From Actinomycetales bacterium SN12 (lineage in GTDB: Bacteria > Actinomycetota > Actinomycetes > Actinomycetales > Microbacteriaceae): DNA of 64,000 bases. The stretch is from contig PJCV01000002.1 in assembly GCA_002837415.1 (NCBI GenBank), forward strand, positions 372,001 to 436,000, in the 5' to 3' direction. The notes under the pieces were generated by a model. It saw nothing but the letters and a program-made list of their open reading frames with translations. It did not search any database and was not told the DNA's origin. Shown piece after piece: positions 57,090 to 64,000 of this stretch. The translations under genes were made by a program, and so were the position numbers. How positions within the stretch are numbered: the stretch's first letter is position 1; every line of letters starts with the position of its first letter.

Positions 57090-57437
57090 ATGGACGACCT
57101 CCCACAGCCACTGGCGGATCTCTTTGACGCAGAGCAGCAACAGGATTGGGGACGCGTTCGAACGCTTCTTCACCCAGACGTGGTGTGGACTGTGTTCGAC
57201 GGTGAGGAGTCACGCACCTACGGCGCGGAGGCCTATGTGTCGCGTCTGCGCGCGGCGTACGAACACGGATCTGCGACGCGCTTCACCGTCCGACATGTCC
57301 GACGCGGGGCCGTCGGCCTCGTGGCAACCGAACTGATCGACGAGAACGGGTTGATCTCGCTGGACATCTTCGAGCTTGACCAGAATGGGCAACTCCGGCG
57401 CGAGTGGGAGCACCTTCTCGGCAAGACGACCAGCTGA
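57090..57437 (+). CDS. NTF2/SnoaL-like domain protein
   Basis: A 115-residue cone-shaped NTF2-like protein. ADLFDAEQQQDWGRVRTLLHPDVVWTVFDG and the strand-rich second half (VATELIDENGLISLDIFELDQNGQL) match the SnoaL-like group, which includes small-molecule isomerases and many uncharacterised proteins. No catalytic residues can be assigned. Leaderless-type start. Confidence 0.75.
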   Translation: MDDLPQPLADLFDAEQQQDWGRVRTLLHPDVVWTVFDGEESRTYGAEAYVSRLRAAYEHGSATRFTVRHVRRGAVGLVATELIDENGLISLDIFELDQNGQLRREWEHLLGKTTS

Positions 57438-57496
57438 CCAAGGACCGCGGGCAACCTGAGCGGACCAGTTGCAAGAGCAGTGGAAGGACGAAAATC

Positions 57497-57865
57497 ATGA
57501 GCACTACTCATGCTGTGCTCTCACTGCTCCTCGCTGGGGCCGGTGCCTCCCTGCTTCTGATCGGTTGGGGAACCGCGTCGGGCACAATGGGAGCGCTGCT
57601 GCTCATCGTGAGTCTTGCGGCGTTCGTCTACTTTCTTGTCATGCGGCGGCGCCGAGGGCGACTACCACCCTCGAAACGGCCCTCGGTAGGAGTGCTTTGT
57701 CGGCGCGACACGGGCATCCGATCCAAGGTGACGCGCGAGTCGGCACCCATCCACCCCCATCGGGGGGTGTCCTTGCTCGGCGCTCAAGCGCTCCCATGGG
57801 CGATGACAGGCCACAACGTGGCGACGACCCGATCGGCGAAGTCTGCCGGCACTTCACGTCCGTAG
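57497..57865 (+). CDS. Hypothetical small membrane protein, doubtful 3' half
   Basis: The first 50 residues (from ATG 57497, after GGAAGG) form two hydrophobic helices and a basic tail, HAVLSLLLAGAGASLLLIGW then GALLLIVSLAAFVYFLVMRR, as in many small membrane proteins. After that the frame runs on with no recognisable features, through a hairpin and into the 3' end of the convergent TetR gene. The real gene may have ended near 57670 before a frameshift or loss of its stop. Confidence 0.4.
   Translation: MSTTHAVLSLLLAGAGASLLLIGWGTASGTMGALLLIVSLAAFVYFLVMRRRRGRLPPSKRPSVGVLCRRDTGIRSKVTRESAPIHPHRGVSLLGAQALPWAMTGHNVATTRSAKSAGTSRP
57752..57769 (-). terminator. Hairpin downstream of the TetR gene
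   Basis: CACCCCC (57752-57758) and GGGGGTG (57763-57769) form a 7-bp GC stem with a 4-nt loop, 14 bp past the TetR stop. Confidence 0.55.
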
Positions 57866-58413
57866 CGGTTGAAGTCGGCGAAGTAGCTGCCGAACGACAG
57901 ACTCACGACCATCTCGACGTCTATGTCTTCGCGGACAGCGCCCCTCCCCTGGAGTTCGACGATCACGTCGGTGAGCTCCTGACATCGCGGCTGATTGCCC
58001 AGCTCTCTCATCTGCGCGATGAGGCCTGGCTCTCGCTCGGCCTCGGCCATGAAGTTCCCGTGCAGGGTCATCGCACGAGGATTGTGAAAACGCGGATCCA
58101 GCCGCCGTACCGCCTCGGTCATTGCTTCTCGGGGGGTCAACTCGTCCAGCTCCAAGGGCGGGTATGCCTCGCGCTGCTTGCGCAAGCCATACTGCAAGGC
58201 CTCCACGACCAGCTCGTACTTGCTGGACCAGCGCCGGTACAGCGTGGGGCGCGTCACGCCAGCATCGGCGACGATGTCGCCGATGGTCATGGACGAGTAA
58301 CCCTTCGTCGCCAACAGCATGCGCGTCGACCGGATGATCGCCTCCTCGATCTCCGGGTCACGTGGGCGTCCGCCGGGGCTCGGCTTCTCGGCCTTGTGGT
58401 TCTTCTTGGGCAT
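57784..58413 (-). CDS. TetR/AcrR-family regulator
   Basis: A 209-residue repressor. The N-terminal helix-turn-helix is IIRSTRMLLATKGYSSMTIGDIVADAGVTRPTLYRRWSSK (about 25-65), and the rest is a ligand-binding helical domain. The ATG at 58413 follows GAAAGGA. It is divergent from an SDR oxidoreductase gene with a paired operator in between, so it very probably represses itself and the SDR gene. Confidence 0.9.
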   Translation of the reverse strand: MPKKNHKAEKPSPGGRPRDPEIEEAIIRSTRMLLATKGYSSMTIGDIVADAGVTRPTLYRRWSSKYELVVEALQYGLRKQREAYPPLELDELTPREAMTEAVRRLDPRFHNPRAMTLHGNFMAEAEREPGLIAQMRELGNQPRCQELTDVIVELQGRGAVREDIDVEMVVSLSFGSYFADFNRYGREVPADFADRVVATLWPVIAHGSA

Positions 58414-58440
58414 CCCGGTCCTTTCGTCGGAGAGCGTTTC

Positions 58441-58517
58441 GTTACACGGTTTGACTGTAACCCAAATGCGACGCTAGTGTTCCCACGTCGGGTTACGTTA
58501 CACACGTTGGCTGTAAT
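58441..58517. promoter_or_regulatory. Pair of TetR operators GTTACA-N9-TGTAAY
   Basis: Two 21-bp dyads: 58441-58461 (GTTACA-N9-TGTAAC) and 58497-58517 (GTTACA-N9-TGTAAT), 56 bp centre to centre, one near each divergent start codon. Identical arms and spacer length make an operator for the TetR protein likely. Confidence 0.75.
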
Positions 58518-58549
58518 GAATCGCGACAACCCCACCAGAAGGAGGAGCA

Positions 58550-59242
58550 ATGACAACAACTCTCATAACCGGCGGAAACCGCGGACTCGGCTACGAGGTC
58601 GCCCGTCGCCTGATCGACGCAGGCCAGACCGTCTGGGTCGGCGCGCGCGAGGCATCCAGCGGTCAGGAAGCCGCGGCCCGTCTCGGCGCGCACTTCGTGC
58701 AGTTGGACGTGACCGACGACGCGTCCGTCGCAGCCGCTGTCGCGACAACACGATCACGGGTCGGACACCTCGATGTCCTGATCAACAACGCCGGCATCCT
58801 CGGCGAAGTGGCAGCACCGGAAGACATGACCGCCGACCAATTGCGCGACGTCTACGAGACCAACGTCTTCGGGCTCGTTCGGGTCACCCACGCCTTCCTT
58901 CCGCTGCTCCGCAATGGCACCGACCCGTCGGTGATCAACGTGACCAGCGGCATGGGGTCGTTCACTCTCACCCACGACCCTGAGCGAGTGGAATCGCAGT
59001 ACATCCTCGCCGCGTACGGCTCTTCCAAGAGCGCAGTCACGATGCTCACCACGCAGTACGCAAAGACGATCCCGGATGTTCGATTCAACGCCGTCGATCC
59101 AGGTCAGACGGCGACCGAGTTCACCGGCAACGTCGGGCAGACCGTGGCGGAAGGCGCCGAGGCCGCGGTGCGCCTCGCCACCCTCGGCCCAGCGGCGCCG
59201 ACCGGAACCGTCACCGACCGCGACGGCATTCTCCCGTGGTGA
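58550..59242 (+). CDS. Short-chain dehydrogenase/reductase
   Basis: A 230-residue SDR. TGGNRGLGYEVARRL binds NADP(H), VLINNAGIL follows near residue 78, and the catalytic Tyr-x3-Lys appears as YGSSKSAV with an upstream Ser in NVTSGMGSF. The start follows AAGGAGG. It is divergent from the TetR gene, and is followed by a hydrolase and an LtrA gene in the same direction. Substrate unknown. Confidence 0.92.
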   Translation: MTTTLITGGNRGLGYEVARRLIDAGQTVWVGAREASSGQEAAARLGAHFVQLDVTDDASVAAAVATTRSRVGHLDVLINNAGILGEVAAPEDMTADQLRDVYETNVFGLVRVTHAFLPLLRNGTDPSVINVTSGMGSFTLTHDPERVESQYILAAYGSSKSAVTMLTTQYAKTIPDVRFNAVDPGQTATEFTGNVGQTVAEGAEAAVRLATLGPAAPTGTVTDRDGILPW

Positions 59243-59340
59243 TCGCCACCCCGGCATCGTCAAGCAATCTGCCTACACCGCCCACATCGGGGAATGACCC
59301 GCTCCTTCCCCTCCTGCCCGCACCCACTCAAGAGAGCAGA

Positions 59341-60309
59341 ATGATGCCCATTAGCAACCCGAAGAACGTCGCCCTCGAACCCGCCGCCCAGGCATTCGTC
59401 GACGCCACCGCGAACCCGCCATTCCTCTACCAGCTTCCTCCGGAGCACGGCCGCGCGGCCGTCGACGGAGTGCAGGACCAGCCAATCTGGAAGGCAGAGG
59501 TCGACGAGGAGTGGATCACCGTCGATGGCGGTCCCACAGGCTGCGTCCCAGCGCGCATCGTCAAGCCGAAGGGCGCAACCGGAGCCTCGCCCGTCGTGCT
59601 GTACACGCACGGCGCCGGCTGGGTCTTCGGTGACGCCCACACCCATGATCGCCTCGTCCGCGACCTGGCCATCGGCACCGGCGCGGCCGTCGTGTTCCCC
59701 GAATACGACCGCGCTCCGGAGCGACAGTACCCGGTGCAGAACGAGCAGTCCTACATCGTGGCGCAGTGGGTCGTGCAGCACGGTGCAGAGAAGGGCCTGG
59801 ACGGATCCAACGTCGCGGTCGCCGGCGATTCGGTCGGCGGCAACATGGCGATCGCTCTGAACCTCATGGGTGAAGCGCGCGGAGACGTGACCTTCAAGGG
59901 TGCGGTTCTGTTCTATCCGGTCACCGACGCCAACTTCGATACCCCCTCGTATACGGAATTCGCCGAGGGATACTTCCTCGCCCGCGAGGGCATGAAGTGG
60001 TTCTGGGACCAGTACACGACGAGCAAGGACGACCGCGCGCAGATCACGGCATCCCCCCTCCGCGCCACAGAGGAGCAGCTGGCGTTCTTCCCACCGACCC
60101 TCGTGATCACCGCCGAGGCTGACGTACTGCGCGATGAAGGCGAGGCTTTCGCCGCGAAGCTCCGCCGCGCCGGAGTGGAGGTGACTCAGGTTCGCTATGC
60201 CGGGATCATTCACGACTTCGTGATGGTGAACAGCATGCACGACACCAATGCCGCGAAAGCCGCTGTCGCGCAGGGCGTCGCGCACTTGAAGGCCGTTCTC
60301 TCGGCGTAA
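59341..60309 (+). CDS. Alpha/beta hydrolase, hormone-sensitive-lipase-like
   Basis: A 322-residue esterase of the HSL/BFAE branch. The oxyanion segment is LYTHGAGWVFGD (HGAG in place of the usual HGGG), the nucleophile is in VAGDSVGGNMA, the Asp is in AEADVLRDEG and the His in IIHDFVM. Two ATG codons (59341, 59344) are possible starts; the ribosome binding site is weak. It lies 98 bp after the SDR gene, in the same direction. Confidence 0.9.
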   Translation: MMPISNPKNVALEPAAQAFVDATANPPFLYQLPPEHGRAAVDGVQDQPIWKAEVDEEWITVDGGPTGCVPARIVKPKGATGASPVVLYTHGAGWVFGDAHTHDRLVRDLAIGTGAAVVFPEYDRAPERQYPVQNEQSYIVAQWVVQHGAEKGLDGSNVAVAGDSVGGNMAIALNLMGEARGDVTFKGAVLFYPVTDANFDTPSYTEFAEGYFLAREGMKWFWDQYTTSKDDRAQITASPLRATEEQLAFFPPTLVITAEADVLRDEGEAFAAKLRRAGVEVTQVRYAGIIHDFVMVNSMHDTNAAKAAVAQGVAHLKAVLSA

Positions 60310-60384
60310 CCAACCCATCGCAGGCGCGGTCCACGATACGGAACGCGGGCCGCGCCTACCGCCAAATCGCCGAACGGAGAACCC

Positions 60385-61656
60385 ATGACCGACCAGCTGA
60401 ACCCAGAGGAAGCGTGCGGACTGCCCGAGACAGATGGCACCACTCGCCGCCTCGGCGATCAGAGCCGGCGCGCACCGCGTCAGCGCTTCACCATCATGAT
60501 CGGACGGCTCCGGCGTCGAGGCGGGGCCGACGCCCAGCGCGCCGCGACTCTGGAACTGTTCTACGACCTTGTCTTCGTCTTCACGATCACGCAGGTCTCA
60601 CATCTCCTCCTCAGCCACCTCACCTGGTCGGGAGCCGGCGAGGCAGCGATCGTCCTGCTCGCGGTGTGGTGGTCATGGAACTACACGACGTGGGCCACCA
60701 ACGAGCTCGACCCGGAGACCAATCCCGTACGCCTCCTGCTGATCGCTCTCATGCTCGGGAGCCTGCTGATGGCGATCGCCGTCCCGGAGGCCTTCAGCGA
60801 GCGCGGCCTGCTTTTCGCTGCCACCTACCTGGCGATCCAGGTGGGACGCCACACCTTCCTCACCTTCGTAGCGGCGGAACGCGGCAGCATGGAACGGGAG
60901 CAGGCCGGCCGCATTCTCGTCTGGTTCCTGATAGCTGGCGTGTTCTGGATCGCCGGCGGCATGGTCGAGCACGGTTGGAGAGCAGGGCTGTGGTCGATCG
61001 CGCTCGCCATCGACTACATCGCTCCACGCATTCTCTTTCCCCTCCCCCGGCGACCGAGGCTGGCGGCGGACTCCTGGCGCCTCGCCACGGGCCACTTCGC
61101 CGAGCGATTCGGACTGGTGGTGATCGCTGCGATCGGTGAGACGATCATCCTGACCGGGGCGACGACAGCCGAACGTGAACTGGATGCGGGGACCGTGGCC
61201 GCCTTCATAAGCGCGTTCACTGGTTCAGCGGCGCTCTGGTGGCTGTACTTCGTGTCGGCCCGAGACATCAGCGAGCGTTCGCTCGTCAGCGAGACGCGCA
61301 GTACCGGCCGCGCACGGGACATCTACACGTACGGGCATGTCCTCATCGTCGCCGGCATCATCTTGACCGCAGTAGGTGACGAGCTCGTGATTGCGCGTCC
61401 GTTACAGCCCCTGGGGAGCGCAGAGCTCACTGCCGTCATCGGCGGACCCGCCCTCTTCCTTCTTGCACAACTCGCTCTGCAGTTGCGCTCGACGCGTCGC
61501 TTGGAATACGCACGGTTGTCGGCGATCGCCGCGTGCGCGGCGCTGGGTCTGCTTGCCGGTTCTCTCCCTGCGCTGGTGGTGAGCGCCGCGCTTGTGGCTG
61601 TGCTCATCGCCGTCGCGCTGCACGACCAGATCAGCGAGACTCAACGCGCGGATTGA
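60385..61656 (+). CDS. LtrA-like multi-helix membrane protein
   Basis: A 423-residue membrane protein of the low-temperature-requirement A family, known from Listeria but of unknown activity. The family landmarks are ATLELFYDLVFVFTITQVSHLL near residue 55, WSWNYTTWATNELDPE, and IAAIGETIILTG near 255. About twelve hydrophobic helices are visible. The start follows GGAG, 75 bp after the hydrolase, so the SDR, hydrolase and LtrA genes may form one transcript under the TetR repressor. Confidence 0.88.
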   Translation: MTDQLNPEEACGLPETDGTTRRLGDQSRRAPRQRFTIMIGRLRRRGGADAQRAATLELFYDLVFVFTITQVSHLLLSHLTWSGAGEAAIVLLAVWWSWNYTTWATNELDPETNPVRLLLIALMLGSLLMAIAVPEAFSERGLLFAATYLAIQVGRHTFLTFVAAERGSMEREQAGRILVWFLIAGVFWIAGGMVEHGWRAGLWSIALAIDYIAPRILFPLPRRPRLAADSWRLATGHFAERFGLVVIAAIGETIILTGATTAERELDAGTVAAFISAFTGSAALWWLYFVSARDISERSLVSETRSTGRARDIYTYGHVLIVAGIILTAVGDELVIARPLQPLGSAELTAVIGGPALFLLAQLALQLRSTRRLEYARLSAIAACAALGLLAGSLPALVVSAALVAVLIAVALHDQISETQRAD

Positions 61657-61751
61657 CGCGATGAGACGCCTTCCGTCCGAACTGCGGGAACTCATTCCCA
61701 GCGGCGATGCCAGCGGAATTAGGGGATGGTGGGACAAAGGAGGAACGATCC

Positions 61752-62252
61752 GTGGAGTCGAAGACCAGCGTCGCTACGCGCGCGAGGAGCACCACCACCT
61801 TTGTGTTGTTCATTCGGCGATGGCCATCGGCAGCAGGGTTCACAGGGATGCTCGCCCTGTTACCGGCGAGCATTGCGATTCTGATGGTCCCGGGTCGACT
61901 CGAGCTCCTGAGCATCGTCGGAGTGGTAGGGCTCTGGTTCCTCGGTGCAGGGACATTGGGAGGCACTGCGATCGCGCTGCAGCACGCTCTCCGTCAACCG
62001 CGGGTAGTCGCGCCACTCTTCGCCGCTGGGATTGTGCTGCTCGTCGGTGCGATCCTCTGGGTATCGATCGGCTTACTCGATCCCATCTCACCCGGTCTAT
62101 ACACACTTGCCGTGTCCGGGCCGTTCGTGCTGACGCTCGTCGTCGTCGTGACGTCGGCCGCAGCGCTGATCCCCTCCCGCTACCGCAAGGGCGTGAGCAC
62201 CCTGGCCGTGGTTGTCAGCGCGGTCATCGCGATCTTGAGCATCTTCACGTAG
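61752..62252 (+). CDS. Membrane protein of unknown function
   Basis: A 166-residue protein with four hydrophobic segments (about 30-50, 55-78, 88-110, 120-145, with a further weak helix at the end). I start at the GTG at 61752, which follows AAAGGAGGA; an ATG-type frame opens at 61707 but would put the ribosome binding site inside the gene. It lies 95 bp after the LtrA-like gene and converges on the HTH gene. No family recognised. Confidence 0.65.
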   Translation: MESKTSVATRARSTTTFVLFIRRWPSAAGFTGMLALLPASIAILMVPGRLELLSIVGVVGLWFLGAGTLGGTAIALQHALRQPRVVAPLFAAGIVLLVGAILWVSIGLLDPISPGLYTLAVSGPFVLTLVVVVTSAAALIPSRYRKGVSTLAVVVSAVIAILSIFT

Positions 62253-62277
62253 CGGAACCGACCTCGGCTGCCGGGGT

Positions 62278-62811
62278 TCACGAGACCTGCTCGACATCTC
62301 CGGTCGTCTTCGCCAAGGGCGCACGCCGTTGATCGCGAAGCTGCCGCTTGCTCCGTGAGAGCGGGAAGCGGGCGTCAAGGCGGGGCTCGAGGATGATCCG
62401 ACCCAGCGCGATGAGGATCAGCAGTCCGCCGCTCCAGTACGCGAGAAAAAGCACAAGCCCGGCTGGACCCATCGTGAAGCTGAAGACGGTCAGCACCACC
62501 CCGATCCCGATGTACAGCCACCTCCACGCCGTCACTGTCCGGTCGCGGGCACTCTGCTGCTCGCGAGCACGTGAATCGAGCGCTTCCACGCGATCGCCGA
62601 ATTCGGCGTCATCGATGTTGGCGAAGAGCTCTCCCACCGAGACGCGCAGAGCACCGGCCACCAGAGACAAAGTCTCCAGGCTCCCTTCGCTGCCCGCTTC
62701 CAGGCGCTGAACCGTTCGCAGCCCGACGCCGCTCTCAGAGGCGAGCCGCTCCTGAGTCCAGCCGCGCGCGTGCCGAAGGTCCCCGATTCGTGTTGTGCTC
62801 ATGGATTTCAT
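62278..62811 (-). CDS. XRE-family HTH protein with two membrane helices
   Basis: A 177-residue protein: a helix-turn-helix at the N-terminus (GDLRHARGWTQERLASESGVGLRTVQRLEAG), a charged linker, then two hydrophobic helices (about 98-116 and 120-142) and a basic tail. Membrane-bound XRE proteins of this build are common regulators of neighbouring membrane genes. Two ATG codons are possible: 62811, or 62802, for which GAGTAT lies 7 nt upstream as a leaderless-type -10 box. It converges on the preceding membrane protein gene. Confidence 0.8.
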   Translation of the reverse strand: MKSMSTTRIGDLRHARGWTQERLASESGVGLRTVQRLEAGSEGSLETLSLVAGALRVSVGELFANIDDAEFGDRVEALDSRAREQQSARDRTVTAWRWLYIGIGVVLTVFSFTMGPAGLVLFLAYWSGGLLILIALGRIILEPRLDARFPLSRSKRQLRDQRRAPLAKTTGDVEQVS

Positions 62812-62985
62812 ACTCGCTGGTCGCTGCCGACTTCACCACGCCACGGACCCGCCAGCCGGCCGCCATCTTCCCGCCACGGGGCCGTGCACCGAACGTGGGG
62901 ACGCACCGCGAACCTCGACATCCGAGGACCACCGGGCAACGCGGCCTGCGCATCCGCACCGGTGGCGCTCACGGGTGTCCTGCGC

Positions 62986-62991
62986 CAAGAT
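62986..62991 (+). promoter_or_regulatory. -10 box of a leaderless promoter
   Basis: CAAGAT ends 6 nt before the ATG at 62998. Confidence 0.35.
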
Positions 62992-62997
62992 GAGGCC

Positions 62998-63399
62998 ATG
63001 TCTCGCCTTCGATACGCTGCGAGGTCAGCGCTGACTCTCGCATCCATCGTTATCCTCTGCGTCTGCACCGCTCAGCCCGGTGGCTTCGCCGACCTCGGAG
63101 GCGAAAGAGACGCCCGCGATGAGCTGCCGCAACTGGCGGATTACGCGTACGACAGCGTGGACAGATCGACCAGTCGCTACGTCGGAGAGCACGACGGCGC
63201 CTCGCTGTGGCTCGCCAACGGACGCGAGCGATCAGCCGTCTGCCTGGTAGCGGATGCGGGCGAACGGGGATGGATCGTGGGATGCGGTGGCGGGGGAACG
63301 AGGATCGGCGGCACCACAGGTTCGTACGAAGTGGTGGAGGACGCTGCGGCAGCACCCAAGGGAGCAGTCAAGATCTCCCAGAACGTCTACGCCTGGTAG
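62998..63399 (+). CDS. Predicted secreted protein
   Basis: A 133-residue protein with a basic N-terminus and hydrophobic core (RSALTLASIVILCVC), probably a signal peptide; the cysteines at 21 and 23 do not form a good lipobox. The mature part is small and rich in Gly and Asp (GWIVGCGGGGTRIGGTTGSY). No family recognised. Its stop codon lies inside the right arm of a strong hairpin (63378-63408). Confidence 0.65.
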   Translation: MSRLRYAARSALTLASIVILCVCTAQPGGFADLGGERDARDELPQLADYAYDSVDRSTSRYVGEHDGASLWLANGRERSAVCLVADAGERGWIVGCGGGGTRIGGTTGSYEVVEDAAAAPKGAVKISQNVYAW

Positions 63400-63408
63400 A
63401 CGTTCTGG
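63378..63408. terminator. Bidirectional terminator containing a stop codon
   Basis: CCAGAACGTCTAC and GTAGACGTTCTGG form a perfect 13-bp stem with a 5-nt loop. The TAG at 63397-63399 ends the secreted-protein gene, and the convergent HNH gene ends 26 bp away. Confidence 0.8.
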
Positions 63409-63433
63409 ATCCCCTCGCAGCTGCCAGCGACTC

Positions 63434-64000
63434 CTATTCCTGCATCACCACATTGCGCTGCGTCTGGCGGCGCCACCGCCGCGTGTCGAGAGTGGAGAGT
63501 CTCGGCGTGCGCCACTTCTGCTCGGCATCCCACCACGCGGGCCCGCGGATCTGCGGGAGGCCGCCGTCCATGCGGATCTCCCACCCGGACTGGCCGAGGG
63601 ATCGGTGATGCCACCAGCAGAGCGGGACGCCGTTGTCGGTATGCGTCGGACCGCCGCGGGCGTGCTCTGTCACATGGTGGATCTCGCACCAGGTCGCGGA
63701 AACGTGGCATCCTGGGATCAGGCATTCCTTGTCTCGAGCGACGATCGCCCGCCGCTGGAACACGGTGAACACCCGATCGGTGGTCGTGATGCCCACGATC
63801 CGGCCCTCGTCGAAGAGCACGCGCTGCACAGCCCCTGTGCAGGCGGTGTGGGTTGCGACATGCAGGGGAACAGCGGCATCGGAGCCGGGCAGCGTCGCCC
63901 AGCCGGTGCCGGCGGCGAAGTCGGCTGCGTCGACGTGCACGACGAGCGTCGGGGCGGCACCGCCGAGCGAGGGCATCTCGCTGTGTCGAGCGGCGATGCC
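63434..64000 (-). CDS. HNH endonuclease, DUF222 type (partial, runs off the window)
   Basis: The C-terminal 188 residues of a second DUF222-HNH protein; the gene continues past the right edge, with the frame open at base 64000. The HNH part is present: KECLIPGC, CEIHHVTEHARGGPTHTDNGVPLCWWHHRSL. Before it is the usual DUF222 tail with ADFAAGTGWATLPGSDAAVP. Compared with the copy at 12728-14335 it has no acidic linker in the visible part. Confidence 0.88.
   Translation of the reverse strand, partial: GIAARHSEMPSLGGAAPTLVVHVDAADFAAGTGWATLPGSDAAVPLHVATHTACTGAVQRVLFDEGRIVGITTTDRVFTVFQRRAIVARDKECLIPGCHVSATWCEIHHVTEHARGGPTHTDNGVPLCWWHHRSLGQSGWEIRMDGGLPQIRGPAWWDAEQKWRTPRLSTLDTRRWRRQTQRNVVMQE

Overview
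The window is very GC-rich actinobacterial DNA. The gene content fits a high-GC Microbacteriaceae member, most likely Microbacterium: a cydAB / cydDC fusion pair, DUF222-HNH nucleases, a GTP-type PEP carboxykinase, a GapB-like glyceraldehyde-3-phosphate dehydrogenase, and the 7-mer GGATGCC/GGCATCC everywhere. The genus is an inference. I found no tRNA, rRNA, CRISPR array, intact insertion sequence or prophage.

Layout. 1-4.4 kb: PEP carboxylase, NADP-type glutamate dehydrogenase, a bidirectional terminator and a 52-residue membrane protein. 4.4-12.7 kb: a gamma-carbonic-anhydrase-like protein, then a cytochrome bd block (cydAB, a divergent BlaI-type repressor with an M56 membrane protease, and a fused CydDC exporter). 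12.7-20.5 kb: HNH nuclease, Mfd, a DMT exporter, a GNAT acetyltransferase and an Fpg/Nei glycosylase. 20.5-24.2 kb: an FMN riboswitch and the riboflavin operon ribD-ribE-ribBA-ribH. 24.2-30 kb: small membrane protein, MHS-type transporter, MmcQ/YjbR protein, LD-carboxypeptidase, an autoregulated mini-HTH protein and an ABC exporter. 30-32.4 kb: a translationally coupled RsbQ-like hydrolase and PAS-GAF-GGDEF protein. 32.4-38.3 kb: gluconeogenic genes (pckG, a short-chain-acyl-type regulator, gapB-like) and a TauE/SafE exporter. 38.3-42.2 kb: AKR/HxlR pair, HAD phosphatase, immunity-like protein and a lipoprotein. 42.2-46.4 kb: an AsnC regulator and a branched-chain-type 2-oxoacid dehydrogenase (E1a-E1b-E2). 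46.4-50.6 kb: dhaKLM, with DhaM fused to HPr and a full enzyme I. 50.7-55.7 kb: the lower phenylacetate pathway (thiolase, hydratase, dehydrogenase, PaaZ). 55.7-64 kb: an accessory stretch with a DUF1990 protein, an immunity-gene remnant, an NTF2-like protein, a TetR-controlled SDR/hydrolase/LtrA group, membrane and secreted small proteins, and a second HNH gene cut by the window end.

How the genes work together. The BlaI-like repressor and its protease sit beside three 17-bp operators spaced exactly 21 bp apart, and a fourth copy lies at the start of cydDC, so terminal oxidase and its assembly transporter look co-controlled. PEP carboxylase, PEP carboxykinase and the GapB-like enzyme surround the anaplerotic/gluconeogenic node. 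The 2-oxoacid dehydrogenase and phenylacetate genes feed acyl-CoAs into it. DhaM-HPr-EI makes a self-contained phosphorelay from PEP to dihydroxyacetone.

Two themes run across the window. Many genes have no ribosome binding site but carry a -10 hexamer ending exactly 6 nt before the start codon, the signature of leaderless mRNAs. A dispersed repeat (CCCTTCGACAGGCTCAGGG) has been inserted, in frame, into five enzyme or transporter genes, and in ribE part of it has expanded into a 21-bp minisatellite.
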